Part shown: one piece after another, positions 1 through 14,700 of the stretch
Layout of the letters: each line of letters opens with the position of its first letter
How positions within the stretch are numbered: position 1 is the stretch's first letter
DNA from: Mimachlamys varia
Lineage: Eukaryota; Mollusca; Bivalvia; Pectinida; Pectinidae
Reading direction: 5' to 3'
DNA length: 64,000 bases
NCBI GenBank assembly: GCA_947623455.1
Contig: OX392527.1
Location: 63,687,115 to 63,751,114, forward strand
The notes under the pieces: generated by a model
Databases searched by the model: none
The model's input: the letters and a program-made list of their open reading frames with translations, nothing else
Told to the model about the DNA's origin: nothing
Position numbers and translations under genes: made by a program

Positions 1-1440
1 TTTGGTGGGTAGATGTTGTATTAGAGGATATATAGACAATGTACATTAGGTGGATAGATGTTGTAATAGAGGATATATAGACAATGTACATTAGGTGGAT
101 AAATCCCAGACTAGAGGATATATAGACAATGTACATTAGGTGGATAGATGTTGTAATAGACGATATATAGACAATGTACATTAGGTGGATAGATGTTGGA
201 ATAGAACATATATAGACAATGTACATTAGGTGGATAGATGTTGGAATAGAAGATATATAGACAATGTACATTAGGTGGATAGATGTTGTAATAGAGGATA
301 TATAGACAATGAACATTAGGTGGATAGATGCTGTAATAGAGGATATATAGACAATGAACATTAGGTGGATAGATGTTGTAATAGAGGATATATAGACAAT
401 GAACATTAGGTGGATAGATGTTGTAATAGAGGATATATAGACAATGAACATTAGGTGGATAGATGTTGTAATAGAGGATATATAGACAATGTACATTAGG
501 TGGTTAGATCCCAGAATAGACGATATATAGACAATGTACATTAGGTGGATAGATGTTGGAATAGAACATATATAGACAATGTACATTAGGTGGATAGATG
601 TTGGAATAGAAGATATATAGACAATGTACATTAGGTGGATAGATGTTGTAATAGAGGATATATAGACAATGTACATTAGGTGGATAGATGCTGTAATAGA
701 GGATATATAGACAATGAACATTAGGTGGATAGATGTTGTAATAGAGGATATATAGACAATGAACATTAGGTGGATAGATGTTGTAATAGAGGATATATAG
801 ACAATGTACATTAGGTGGATAGATGCTGTAATAGAGGATATATAGACAATGAACATTAGGTGGATAGATGTTGTAATAGAGGATATATAGACAATGAACA
901 TTAGGTGGATAGATGTTGTAATAGAGGATATATAGACAATGTACATTAGGTGGATAAATGTTGTAATAGAGGATATATAGACAATGTACATTAGGTGGAT
1001 AGATCCCAGAATAGACGATATATAGACAATGAACATAAGGTGGATAGATGTTGGAATAGAACATATATAGACAATGTACATTAGGTGGATAGATGTTGTA
1101 ATAGAGGATATATAGACAATGTACATTAGGTGGATAGATGTTGGAATAGAAGATATATAGACAATGTACATTAGGTGGATAGATGTTGTAATAGAAGATA
1201 TATAGACAATGTACATTAGGTGGATAGATGTTGTAATAGAGGATATATAGACAATGTACATTAGGTGGATAGATGATGTAATAGAGGATATATAGACAAT
1301 GAACATTAGGTGGATAGATGTTGTAATAGAGGATATATAGACAATGAACATTAGGTGGATAGATGTTGTAATAGAGGATTGATAGACAATGTACATTAGG
1401 TGGATAGATGCTGTAATAGAGGATATATAGACAATGAACA
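1..1440. repeat. Partial higher-order unit, 32 monomers (left edge)
   Basis: This is exactly 32 monomers ending at the first TTAAGG insertion. It opens with a class i monomer preceded by an unusual TTTGGTGGG. A class g monomer near 110 carries the rare CCCAGACTAG. A class l monomer (GGTTAGATCCC) lies near 503, a class j monomer (GATGATG) near 1,271, and a private GATTGATAG change at about 1,378-1,386. It matches 47,771-49,210 in every base I compared except one: 207 is C here and G at 47,977. Confidence 0.9.
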
Positions 1441-2160
1441 TTAAGGTGGATAAATGTTGTAATAGAGGATATTCAGACAATGAACATTAGGTGGATAGAT
1501 GTTGTAATAGAGGATATATAGACAATGTACATTAGGTGGATAGATGTTGTAATAGAGGATATATAGACAATGTACATTAGGTGGATAGATCCCAGAATAG
1601 ACGATATATAGACAATGAACATAAGGTGGATAGATGTTGGAATAGAACATATATAGACAATGTACATTAGGTGGATAGATGTTGGAATAGAAGATATATA
1701 GACAATGTACATTAGGTGGATAGATGTTGTAATAGAGGATATATAGACAATGTACATTAGGTGGATAGATGCTGTAATAGAGGATATATAGACAATGAAC
1801 ATTAGGTTGATAGATGTTGTAATAGAGTATATATAGACAATGAACATTAGGTGGATAGATGTTGTAATAGAGGATATATAGACAATGTACATTAGGTGGA
1901 TAGATCCCAGAATAGACGATATATAGACAATGAACATTAGGTGGATAGATGTTGTAATAGAGGATATATAGACAATGAACATTAGGTGGATAGATGTTGT
2001 AATAGAGGATATATAGACAATGTACATTAGGTGGATAGATGCTGTAATAGAGGATATATAGACAATGAACATAAGGTGGATAGATGTTGGAATAGAACAT
2101 ATATAGACAATGTACATTAGGTGGATAGATGTTGGAATAGAAGATATATAGACAATGTAC

Positions 2161-2565
2161 ATTAGGTGGATAGATGTTGTAATAGAGGATATATAGACAA
2201 TGTACATTAGGTGGATAGATGCTGTAATAGAGGATATATAGACAATGAACATTAGGTGGATAGATGTTGTAATAGAGGATATATAGACAATGAACATTAG
2301 GTGGATAGATGTTGTAATAGAGGATATATGGACAATGTACATTAGGTGGATAGATGCTGTAATAGAGGATATATAGACAATGAACATTAGGTGGATAGAT
2401 GTTGTAATAGAGGATATATAGACAATGAACATTAGGTGGATAGATGTTGTAATAGAGGATATATAGACAATGTACATTAGGTGGATAGATGCTGTAATAG
2501 AGGATATATAGACAATGAACATTAGGTGGATAGATGTTGTAATAGAGGATATATAGACAATGAAC
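2161..2565. repeat. a-c-b trimer subrepeat (135 bp x 3), representative
   Basis: Nine consecutive monomers read a-c-b, a-c-b, a-c-b (endings GTAC, GAAC, GAAC; the middle one GCTGTA). The same trimer is scattered through the array, for example at 26,487-26,891 and 30,232-30,636. It is the smallest multi-monomer repeat I can see. Confidence 0.85.
2199..2208. repeat. 10-bp perfect palindrome at monomer junction, representative
   Basis: AATGTACATT reads the same on both strands and spans the junction between consecutive monomers wherever a GTAC ending meets ATTAGG. In GAAC monomers the single change gives AATGAACATT and removes the symmetry. The site is therefore switched on or off monomer by monomer according to class. 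Confidence 0.9.
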
Positions 2566-2610
2566 ATTAGGTGGATAGATGTTGTAATAGAGGATATATA
2601 GACAATGAAC

Positions 2611-2880
2611 ATTAGGTGGGTAGATGTTGTATTAGAGGATATATAGACAATGTACATTAGGTGGATAGATGTTGTAATAGAGGATATATAGACAATGTAC
2701 ATTAGGTGGATAGATCCCAGAATAGAGGATATATAGACAATGTACATTAGGTGGATAGATGTTGTAATAGACGATGTATAGACAATGTACATTAGGTGGA
2801 TAGATGTTGGAATAGAACATATATAGACAATGTACATTAGGTGGATAGATGTTGGAATAGAAGATATATAGACAATGTAC
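2611..2880. repeat. Six-monomer cassette i-a-g-h-e-f (270 bp), representative
   Basis: In order the monomers are class i 2,611-2,655, a 2,656-2,700, g 2,701-2,745, h 2,746-2,790, e 2,791-2,835, f 2,836-2,880, often followed by a GTGCATAG monomer. Class i monomers that start such cassettes (position of GGTGGG) are at 4; 2,615; 4,505; 8,557; 10,357; 12,743; 14,678; 17,424; 22,339; 24,364; 26,930; 30,673; 33,688; 35,488; 37,063; 39,719; 41,654; 44,130; 47,774; 50,385; 52,275; 56,687; 58,622; 61,008; 62,943; 63,303. A few have an extra or missing monomer, for example 4,505 and 41,654. Confidence 0.85.
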
Positions 2881-5800
2881 ATTAGGTGCATAGATGTTGT
2901 AATAGAGGATATATAGACAATGTACATTAGGTGGATAGATGCTGTAATAGAGGATATATAGACAATGAACATTAGGTGGATAGATGTTGTAATAGAGGAT
3001 ATATAGACAATGAACATTAGGTGGATAGATGTTGTAATAGAGGATATATAGACAATGTACATTAGGTGGATAGATGCTGTAATAGAGGATATATAGACAA
3101 TGAACATTAGGTGGATAGATGTTGTAATAGAGGATATATAGACAATGAACATTAGGTGGATATATGTTGTAATAGAGGATATATAGACAATGTACATTAG
3201 GTGGATAGATGTTGTAATAGAGGATATATAGACAATGTACATTAGGTGGATAGATCCCAGAATAGACGATATATAGACAATGAACATAAGGTGGATAGAT
3301 GTTGGAATAGAACATATATAGACAATGTACATTAGGTGGATAGATGTTGGAATAGAAGATATATAGACAATGTACATTAGGTGGATAGATGTTGTAATAG
3401 AGGATATATAGACAATGAACATTAGGTGGATAGATGTTGTAATAGAGGATATATAGACAATGAACATTAGGTGGATAGATGTTGTAATAGAGGATATATA
3501 GACAATGTACATTAGGTGGATAGATGTTGTAATAGAGGATATATAGACAATGTACATTAGGTGGATAGATCCCAGAATAGACGATATATAGACAATGAAC
3601 ATTAGGTGGATAGATGTTGTAATAGAGGATATATAGACAATGTACATTAGGTGGATAGATGTTGTAATAGAGGATATATAGACAATGTACATTAGGTGGA
3701 TAGATCCCAGAATAGACGATATATAGACAATGAACATAAGGTGGATAGATGTTGGAATAGAACATATATAGACAATGTACATTAGGTGGATAGATGTTGG
3801 AATAGAAGATATATAGACAATGTACATTAGGTAGATAGATGTTGTAATAGAGGATATATAGACAATGTACATTAGGTGGATAGATGCTGTAATAGAGGAT
3901 ATATAGACAATGAACATTAGGTGGATAGATGTTTTAATTGAGGATATATAGACAATGTACATTAGGTGGATAGATGTTGGAATAGAACATATATAGACAA
4001 TGTACATTAGGTGGATAGATGTTGGAATAGAAGATATATAGACAATGTACATTAGGTGGATAGATGTTGTAATAGAGGATATATAGACAATGTACATTAG
4101 GTGGATAGATGTTGTAATAGAGGATATATAGACAATGTACATAAGGTGGATAGATCCCAGAATAGACGATATATAGACAATGAACATAAGGTGGATAGAT
4201 GTTGGAATAGAACATATATAGACAATGTACATTAGGTGGATAGATGTTGGAATAGAAGATATATAGACAATGTACATTAGGTGGATATATGTTGTAATAG
4301 AGGATATATAGACAATGAACATTAGGTGGATAGATGTTGTAATAGAGGATATATAGACAATGTACATTAGGTGGATAGATGTTGTAATAGAGGATATATA
4401 GACAATGAACATTAGGTGGATAGATGTTGTAATAGAGGATATATAGACAATGAACATTAGGTGGATAGATGTTGTAATAGAGGATATATAGACAATGAAC
4501 ATTAGGTGGGTAGATGTTGTATTAGAGGATATATAGACAATGTACATTAGGTGTATAGATGTTGTAATAGAGGATATATAGACAATGTACATTAGGTGGA
4601 TAGATGTTGGAATAGAACATATATAGACAATGTACATTAGGTGGATAGATCCCAGAATAGAGGATATATAGACAATGTACATTAGGTGGATAGATGTTGT
4701 AATAGACGATATATAGACAATGTACATTAGGTGGATAGATGTTGGAATAGAACATATATAGACAATGTACATTAGGTGGATAGATGTTGGAATAGAAGAT
4801 ATATAGACAATGTACATTAGGTGGATAGATGTTGTAATAGAGGATATAAAGACAATGAACATTAGGTGGATAGATGCTGTAATAGAGGATATATAGACAA
4901 TGAACATTAGGTGGATAGATGTTGTAATAGAGGATATATAGACAATGAACATTAGGTGGATAGATGTTGTAATAGAGGATATATAGACAATGAACATTAG
5001 GTGGATAGATGTTGTAATAGAGGATATATAGACAATGTACATTAGGTGGTTAGATCCCAGAATAGACGATATATAGACAATGTACATTAGGTGGATAGAT
5101 GTTGTAATAGAGGATATATAGACAATGTACATTAGGTGGATAGATGTTGGAATAGAACATATATAGACAATGTACATTAGGTGGATAGATGTTGGAATAG
5201 AAGATATATAGACAATGTACATTAGGTGGATAGATGTTGTAATAGAGGATATATAGACAATGTACATTAGGTGGATAGATGCTGTAATAGAGGATATATA
5301 GACAATGAACATTAGGTGGATAGATGTTGTAATAGAGGATATATAGACAATGAACATTAGGTGGATAGATGTTGTAATAGAGGATATATAGACAATGTAC
5401 ATTAGGTGGATAGATGCTGTAATAGAGGATATATAGACAATGAACATTAGGTGGATAGATGTTGTAATAGAGGATATATAGACAATGAACATTAGGTGGA
5501 TAGATGTTGTAATAGAGGATATATAGACAATGTACATTAGGTGGATAAATGTTGTAATAGAGGATATATTGACAATGTACATTAGGTGGATAGATCCCAG
5601 AATAGACGATATATAGACAATGAACATAAGGTGGATAGATGTTGGAATAGAACATATATAGACAATGTACATTAGGTGGATAGATGTTGTAATAGAGGAT
5701 ATATAGACAATGTACATTAGGTGGATAGATGTTGGAATAGAACATATATAGACAATGTACATTAGGTGGATAGATGTTGTAATAGAAGATATATAGACAA

Positions 5801-6031
5801 TGTACATTAGGTGGATAGATGTTGTAATAGAGGATATATAGACAATGTACATTAGGTGGATAGATGATGTAATAGAGGATATATAGACAATGAACATTAG
5901 GTGGATAGATGTTGTAATAGAGGATATATAGACAATGAACATTAGGTGGATAGATGTTGTGATAGAGGATATATAGACAATGTACATTAGGTGGATAGAT
6001 GCTGTAATAGAGGATATATAGACAATGAACA

Positions 6032-7607
6032 TTAAGGTAGATAGATGTTTTAATAGAGGATATATAGACAATGAACATTAGGTGGATAGATGTTGTAATA
6101 GAGGATATATAGACAATGTACATTAGGTGGATAGATGTTGTAATAGAGGATATATAGACAATGTACATTAGGTGGATAGATCCCAGAATAGACGATATAT
6201 AGACAATGAACATTAGGTGGATAGATGTTGTAATAGAGGATATATAGACAATGAACATTAGGTGGATAGATGTTGTAATAGAGGATATATAGACAATGTA
6301 CATTAGGTGGATAGATCCCAGAATAGACGATATATAGACAATGAACATAAGGTGGATAGATGTTGGAATAGAACATATATAGACAATGTACATTAGGTGG
6401 ATAGATGTTGGAATAGAAGATATATAGACAATGTACATTAGGTGGATAGATGTTGTAATAGAGGATATATAGACAATGTACATTAGGTGGATAGATGCTG
6501 TAATAGAGGATATATAGACAATGAACATTAGGTGGATAGATGTTGTAATAGAGGATATATAGACAATGAACATTAGGTGGATAGATGTTGTAATAGAGGA
6601 TATATAGACAATGTACATTAGGTGGATAGATGCTGTAATAGAGGATATATAGACAATGAACATTAGGTGGATAGATTTTGTAATAGAGGATATATAGACA
6701 ATGAACATTAGGTGGATAGATGTTGTAATAGAGGATATATAGACAATGTACATTAGGTGGATAGATGCTGTAATAGAGGATATATAGACAATGAACATTA
6801 GGTGGATAGATGTTGTAATAGAGGATATATAGACAATGAACATTAGGTGGATATATGTTGTAATAGAGGATATATAGACAATGAACATTAGGTGGGTAGA
6901 TGTTGTAATAGAGGATATATAGACAATGTACATTAGGTGGATAGATCCCAGAATAGAGGATATATAGACAATGTACATTAGGTGGATAGATGTTGTAATA
7001 GACGATGTATAGACAATGTACATTAGGTGGATAGATGTTGGAATAGAACATATATAGACAATGTACATTAGGTGGATAGATTTTGGAATAGAAGATATAT
7101 AGACAATGTACATTAGGTGCATAGATGTTGTAATAGAGGATATATTGACAATGTACATTAGGTGGATAGATCCCAGAATAGACGATATATAGACAATGAA
7201 CATAAGGTGGATAGATGTTGGAATAGAACATATATAGACAATGTACATTAGGTGGATAGATGTTGTAATAGAGGATATATAGACAATGTACATTAGGTGG
7301 ATAGATGTTGGAATAGAACATATATAGACAATGTACATTAGGTGGATAGATGTTGTAATAGAAGATATATAGACAATGTACATTAGGTGGATAGATGTTG
7401 TAATAGAGGATATATAGACAATGTACATTAGGTGGATAGATGATGTAATAGAGGATATATAGACAATGAACATTAGGTGGATAGATGTTGTAATAGAGGA
7501 TATATAGACAATGAACATTAGGTGGATAGATGTTGTAATAGAGGATATATAGACAATGTACATTAGGTGGATAGATGCTGTAATAGAGGATATATAGACA
7601 ATGAACA
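6032..7607. repeat. Short higher-order unit, 35 monomers + 1 bp (1,576 bp)
   Basis: It begins with the marker subtype AAGGTAGATAG followed by GTTTTAATAG. Compared with its counterpart at 53,802-55,737 it lacks exactly eight monomers (360 bp), the class string d-e-f-a-c-b-a-a. The join sits in a class d monomer at 6,167-6,211. It carries GATTTTG (near 6,673), a GGTGGGTAG monomer lacking the usual TATTAG (6,891), and GTGCATAG (near 7,118). Confidence 0.88.
6167..6211. other. Crossover monomer of an 8-monomer deletion
   Basis: This class d monomer aligns on its left with 53,937-53,981 (offset 47,770) and on its right with 54,297-54,341 (offset 48,130). Both partners are class d, so the 360-bp loss fits unequal pairing between two like monomers eight apart. 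The longer form also occurs at other markers, which favours deletion here. Confidence 0.8.
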
Positions 7608-10600
7608 TTAAGGTAGATAGATGTTGTAATAGAGGATATATAGACAATGTACATTAGGTGGATAGATCCCAGAATAGACGATATATAGACAATGAACATA
7701 AGGTGGATAGATGTTGGAATAGAACATATATAGACAATGTACATTAGGTGGATAGATGTTGGAATAGAAGATATATAGACAATGTACATTAGGTGGATAG
7801 ATATTGTAATAGAGGATATATAGACAATGTACATTAGGTGGATAGATGCTGTAATAGAGGATATATAGACAATGAACATTAGGTGGATAGATGTTGTAAT
7901 AGAGGATATATAGACAATGAACATTAGGTGGATAGATGTTGTAATAGAGGATATATAGACAATGTACATTAGGTGGATAGATGTTGTAATAGAGGATATA
8001 TAGACAATGTACATTAGGTGGATAGATCCCAGAATAGACGATATATAGACAATGAACATTAGGTGGATAGATGTTGTAATAGAGGATATATAGACAATGA
8101 ACATTAGGTGGATAGATGTTGTAATAGAGGATATATAGACAATGTACATTAGGTGGATAGATCCCAGAATAGACGATATATAGACAATGAACATAAGGTG
8201 GATAGATGTTGGAATAGAACATATATAGACAATGTACATTAGGTGGATAGATGTTGGAATAGAAGATATATAGACAATGTACATTAGGTGGATAGATGTT
8301 GTAATAGAGGATATATAGACAATGAACATTAGGTGGATAGATTTTGTAATAGAGGATATATAGACAATGAACATTAGGTGGATAGATGTTGTAATAGAGG
8401 ATATATAGACAATGTACATTAGGTGGATAGCTACTGTAATAGAGGATATATAGACAATGAACATTAGGTGGATAGATGTTGTAATAGAGGATATATAGAC
8501 AATGAACATTAGGTGGATATATGTTGTAATAGAGGATATATAGACAATGAACATTAGGTGGGTAGATGTTGTATTAGAGGATATATAGACAATGTACATT
8601 AGGTGGATAGATGTTGTAATAGAGGATATATAGACAATGTACATTAGGTGGATAGATCCAAGAATAGAGGATATATAGACAATGTACATTAGGTGGATAG
8701 ATGTTGTAATAGACGATGTATAGACAATGTACATTAGGTGGATAGATGTTGGAATAGAACATATATAGACAATGTACATTAGGTGGATAGATGTTGGAAT
8801 AGAAGATATATAGACAATGTACATTAGGTGCATAGATGTTGTAATAGAGGATATATAGACAATGTACATTAGGTGGATAGATGCTGTAATAGAGGATATA
8901 TAGACAATGAACATTAGGTGGATAGATGTTGTAATAGAGGATATATAGACAATGAACATTAGGTGGATAGATGTTGTAATAGAGGATATATAGACAATGT
9001 ACATTAGGTGGATAGATGCTGTAATAGAGGATATATAGACAATGAACATTAGGTGGATAGATGTTGTAATAGAGGATATATAGACAATGAACATTAGGTG
9101 GATAGATGTTGTAATAGAGGATATATAGACAATGTACATTGGGTGGATAGATGTTGTAATAGAGGATATATAGACAATGTACATTAGGTGGATAGATCCC
9201 AGAATAGACGATATATAGACAATGAACATAAGGTGGATAGATGTTGGAATAGAACATATATAGACAATGTACATTAGGTGGATAGATGTTGGAATAGAAG
9301 ATATATAGACAATGTACATTAGGTGGATAGATGTTGTAATAGAGGATATATAGACAATGTACATTAGGTGGATAGATGTTGTAATAGAGGATATATAGAC
9401 AATGAACATTAGGTGGATAGATGTTGTAATAGAGGATATATAGACAATGAACATTAGGTGGATAGATGTTGTAATAGAGGATATATAGACAATGTACATT
9501 AGGTGGATAGATGTTGTAATAGAGGATATATAGACAATGTACATTAGGTGGATAGATCCCAGAATAGACGATATATAGACAATGAACATTAGGTGGATAG
9601 ATGTTGTAATAGAGGATATATAGACAATGTACATTAGGTGGATAGATGTTGTAATAGAGGATATATAGACAATGTACATTAGGTGGATAGATCCCAGAAT
9701 AGACGATATATAGACAATGAACATAAGGTGGATAGATGTTGGAATAGAACATATATAGACAATGTACATTAGGTGGATAGATGTTGGAATAGAAGATATA
9801 TAGACAATGTACATTAGGTGGATAGATGTTGTAATAGAGGATATATAGACAATGTACATTAGGTGGATAGATGCTGTAATAGAGGATATATAGACAATGA
9901 ACATTAGGTGGATAGATGTTGTAATTGAGGATATATAGACAATGTACATTAGGTGGATAGATGTTGGAATAGAACATATATAGACAATGTACATTAGGTG
10001 GATAGATGTTGGAATAGAAGATATATAGACAATGTACATTAGGTGGATAGATGTTGTAATAGAGGATATATAGACAATGTACATTAGGTGGATAGATGTT
10101 GTAATAGAGGATATATAGACAATGTACATTAGGTGGATAGATCCCAGAATAGACGATATATAGACAATGAACATAAGGTGGATAGATGTTGGAATAGAAC
10201 ATATATAGACAATGTACATTAGGTGGATAGATGTTGGAATAGAAGATATATAGACAATGTACATTAGGTGGATATATGTTGTAATAGAGGATATATAGAC
10301 AATGAACATTAGGTGGATAGATGTTGTAATAGAGGATATATAGACAATGAACATTAGGTGGGTAGATGTTGTATTAGAGGATATATAGACAATGTACATT
10401 AGGTGTATAGATGTTGTAATAGAGGATATATAGACAATGTACATTAGGTGGATAGATCCCAGAATAGAGGATATATAGACAATGTACATTAGGTGGATAG
10501 ATGTTGTAATAGACGATATATAGACAATGTACATTAGGTGGATAGATGTTGGAATAGAACATATATAGACAATGTACATTAGGTGGATAGATGTTGGAAT

Positions 10601-11793
10601 AGAAGATATATAGACAATGTACATTAGGTGGATAGATGTTGTAATAGAGGATATATAGACAATGTACATTAGGTGGATAGATGCTGTAATAGAGGATATA
10701 TAGACAATGAACATTAGGTGGATAGATGTTGTAATAGAGGATATATAGACAATGAACATTAGGTGGATAGATGTTGTAATAGAGGATATATAGACAATGT
10801 ACATTAGGTGGATAGATGCTGTAATAGAGGATATATAGACAATGAACATTAGGTGGATAGATTTTGTAATAGAGGATATATAGACAATGAACATTAGGTG
10901 GATAGATGTTGTAATAGAGGATATATAGACAATGTACATTAGGTGGATAGATGCTGTAATAGAGGATATATAGACAATGAACATTAGGTGGATAGATGTT
11001 GTAATAGAGGATATATAGACAATGAACATTAGGTGGATATATGTTGTAATAGAGGATATATAGACAATGAACATTAGGTGGGTAGATGTTGTAATAGAGG
11101 ATATATAGACAATGTACATTAGGTGGATAGATCCCAGAATAGAGGATATATAGACAATGTACATTAGGTGGATAGATGTTGTAATAGACGATGTATAGAC
11201 AATGTACATTAGGTGGATAGATGTTGGAATAGAACATATATAGACAATGTACATTAGGTGGATAGATGTTGGAATAGAAGATATATAGACAATGTACATT
11301 AGGTGCATAGATGTTGTAATAGAGGATATATAGACAATGTACATTAGGTGGATAGATCCCAGAATAGACGATATATAGACAATGAACATAAGGTGGATAG
11401 ATGTTGGAATAGAACATATATAGACAATGTACATTAGGTGGATAGATGTTGTAATAGAGGATATATAGACAATGTACATTAGGTGGATAGATGTTGGAAT
11501 AGAACATATATAGACAATGTACATTAGGTGGATAGATGTTGTAATAGAAGATATATAGACAATGTACATTAGGTGGATAGATGTTGTAATAGAGGATATA
11601 TAGACAATGTACATTAGGTGGATAGATGATGTAATAGAGGATATATAGACAATGAACATTAGGTGGATAGATGTTGTAATAGAGGATATATAGACAATGA
11701 ACATTAGGTGGATAGATGTTGTAATAGAGGATATATAGACAATGTACATTAGGTGGATAGATGCTGTAATAGAGGATATATAGACAATGAACA
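7608..11793. repeat. Higher-order unit, 93 monomers + 1 bp (4,186 bp)
   Basis: The marker subtype is AAGGTAGATAG. Class i monomers lie at 8,557 and 10,357 (1,800 bp apart, against 1,935 bp in the sister units at 12,743 and 56,687), so three monomers are missing near 10,308-10,352. Private signs are GATAGCTACTG (near 8,430), GATCCAAGAATAG (near 8,656) and CATTGGGTGG (near 9,137). The unit is followed by a close copy at an offset of 4,186 bp. Confidence 0.9.
10308..10352. other. Site of a 3-monomer deletion
   Basis: Here a single class b monomer stands between a GATATATG monomer and class i. The equivalent places (about 4,325-4,504, 14,498-14,677 and 58,438-58,617) have a-b-b-b. Exactly 135 bp are therefore missing, in register. 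Confidence 0.8.
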
Positions 11794-14700
11794 TTAAGGT
11801 AGATAGATGTTGTAATAGAGGATATATAGACAATGTACATTAGGTGGATAGATCCCAGAATAGACGATATATAGACAATGAACATAAGGTGGATAGATGT
11901 TGGAATAGAACATATATAGACAATGTACATTAGGTGGATAGATGTTGGAATAGAAGATATATAGACAATGTACATTAGGTGGATAGATATTGTAATAGAG
12001 GATATATAGACAATGTACATTAGGTGGATAGATGCTGTAATAGAGGATATATAGACAATGAACATTAGGTGGATAGATGTTGTAATAGAGGATATATAGA
12101 CAATGAACATTAGGTGGATAGATGTTGTAATAGAGGATATATAGACAATGTACATTAGGTGGATAGATGTTGTAATAGAGGATATATAGACAATGTACAT
12201 TAGGTGGATAGATCCCAGAATAGACGATATATAGACAATGAACATTAGGTGGATAGATGTTGTAATAGAGGATATATAGACAATGAACATTAGGTGGATA
12301 GATGTTGTAATAGAGGATATATAGACAATGTACATTAGGTGGATAGATCCCAGAATAGACGATATATAGACAATGAACATAAGGTGGATAGATGTTGGAA
12401 TAGAACATATATAGACAATGTACATTAGGGGGATAGATGTTGGAATAGAAGATATATAGACAATGTACATTAGGTGGATAGATGTTGTAATAGAGGATAT
12501 ATAGACAATGAACATTAGGTGGATAGATTTTGTAATAGAGGATATATAGACAATGAACATTAGGTGGATAGATGTTGTAATAGAGGATATATAGACAATG
12601 TACATTAGGTGGATAGCTGCTGTAATAGAGGATATATAGACAATGAACATTAGGTGGATAGATGTTGTAATAGAGGATATATAGACAATGAACATTAGGT
12701 GGATATATGTTGTAATAGAGGATATATAGACAATGAACATTAGGTGGGTAGATGTTGTATTAGAGGATATATAGACAATGTACATTAGGTGGATAGATGT
12801 TGTAATAGAGGATATATAGACAATGTACATTAGGTGGATAGATCCCAGAATAGAGGATATATAGACAATGTACATTAGGTGGATAGATGTTGTAATAGAC
12901 GATGTATAGACAATGTACATTAGGTGGATAGATGTTGGAATAGAACATATATAGACAATGTACATTAGGTGGATAGATGTTGGAATAGAAGATATATAGA
13001 CAATGTACATTAGGTGCATAGATGTTGTAATAGAGGATATATAGACAATGTACATTAGGTGGATAGATGCTGTAATAGAGGATATATAGACAATGAACAT
13101 TAGGTGGATAGATGTTGTAATAGAGGATATATAGACAATGAACATTAGGTGGATAGATGTTGTAATAGAGGATATATAGACAATGTACATTAGGTGGATA
13201 GATGCTGTAATAGAGGATATATAGACAATGAACATTAGGTGGATAGATGTTGTAATAGAGGATATATAGACAATGAACATTAGGTGGATAGATGTTGTAA
13301 TAGAGGATATATAGACAATGTACATTGGGTGGATAGATGTTGTAATAGAGGATATATAGACAATGTACATTAGGTGGATAGATCCCAGAATAGACGATAT
13401 ATAGACAATGAACATAAGGTGGATAGATGTTGGAATAGAACATATATAGACAATGTACATTAGGTGGATAGATGTTGGAATAGAAGATATATAGACAATG
13501 TACATTAGGTGGATAGATGTTGTAATAGAGGATATATAGACAATGTACATTAGGTGGATAGATGTTGTAATAGAGGATATATAGACAATGAACATTAGGT
13601 GGATAGATGTTGTAATAGAGGATATATAGACAATGAACATTAGGTGGATAGATGTTGTAATAGAGGATATATAGACAATGTACATTAGGTGGATAGATGT
13701 TGTAATAGAGGATATATAGACAATGTACATTAGGTGGATAGATCCCAGAATAGACGATATATAGACAATGAACATTAGGTGGATAGATGTTGTAATAGAG
13801 GATATATAGACAATGTACATTAGGTGGATAGATGTTGTAATAGAGGATATATAGACAATGTACATTAGGTGGATAGATCCCAGAATAGACGATATATAGA
13901 CAATGAACATAAGGTGGATAGATGTTGGAATAGAACATATATAGACAATGTACATTAGGTGGATAGATGTTGGAATAGAAGATATATAGACAATGTACAT
14001 TAGGTGGATAGATGTTGTAATAGAGGATATATAGACAATGTACATTAGGTGGATAGATGCTGTAATAGAGGATATATAGACAATGAACATTAGGTGGATA
14101 GATGTTGTAATTGAGGATATATAGACAATGTACATTAGGTGGATAGATGTTGGAATAGAACATATATAGACAATGTACATTAGGTGGATAGATGTTGGAA
14201 TAGAAGATATATAGACAATGTACATTAGGTGGATAGATGTTGTAATAGAGGATATATAGACAATGTACATTAGGTGGATAGATGTTGTAATAGAGGATAT
14301 ATAGACAATGTACATTAGGTGGATAGATCCCAGAATAGACGATATATAGACAATGAACATAAGGTGGATAGATGTTGGAATAGAACATATATAGACAATG
14401 TACATTAGGTGGATAGATGTTGGAATAGAAGATATATAGACAATGTACATTAGGTGGATATATGTTGTAATAGAGGATATATAGACAATGAACATTAGGT
14501 GGATAGATGTTGTAATAGAGGATATATAGACAATGTACATTAGGTGGATAGATGTTGTAATAGAGGATATATAGACAATGAACATTAGGTGGATAGATGT
14601 TGTAATAGAGGATATATAGACAATGAACATTAGGTGGATAGATGTTGTAATAGAGGATATATAGACAATGAACATTAGGTGGGTAGATGTTGTATTAGAG

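Larger units (their letters stand above)
1441..6031. repeat. Higher-order unit, 102 monomers + 1 bp (4,591 bp)
   Basis: The unit runs from one TTAAGG insertion to the next. It contains two i-a-g-h-e-f type cassettes (class i at 2,615 and 4,505, 1,890 bp apart), three consecutive a-c-b trimers at 2,161-2,565, and private changes including ATTCAGAC (1,471-1,478), GGTTGATAG (near 1,806), GAGTATATAT (near 1,826), ATATATGGAC (near 2,330), ATATTGAC (near 5,568) and GTGATAGAGG (near 5,960). All of these recur at +47,770 in 49,211-53,801. I saw two substitutions between the copies, at 3,162 and 3,935. Confidence 0.9.

Noticed and set aside
2185..2196. TATA box at GGATATATAG in each monomer
   Set aside because: It is an AT-rich word present in nearly every one of about 1,422 monomers, with no coding sequence or other promoter element near it.
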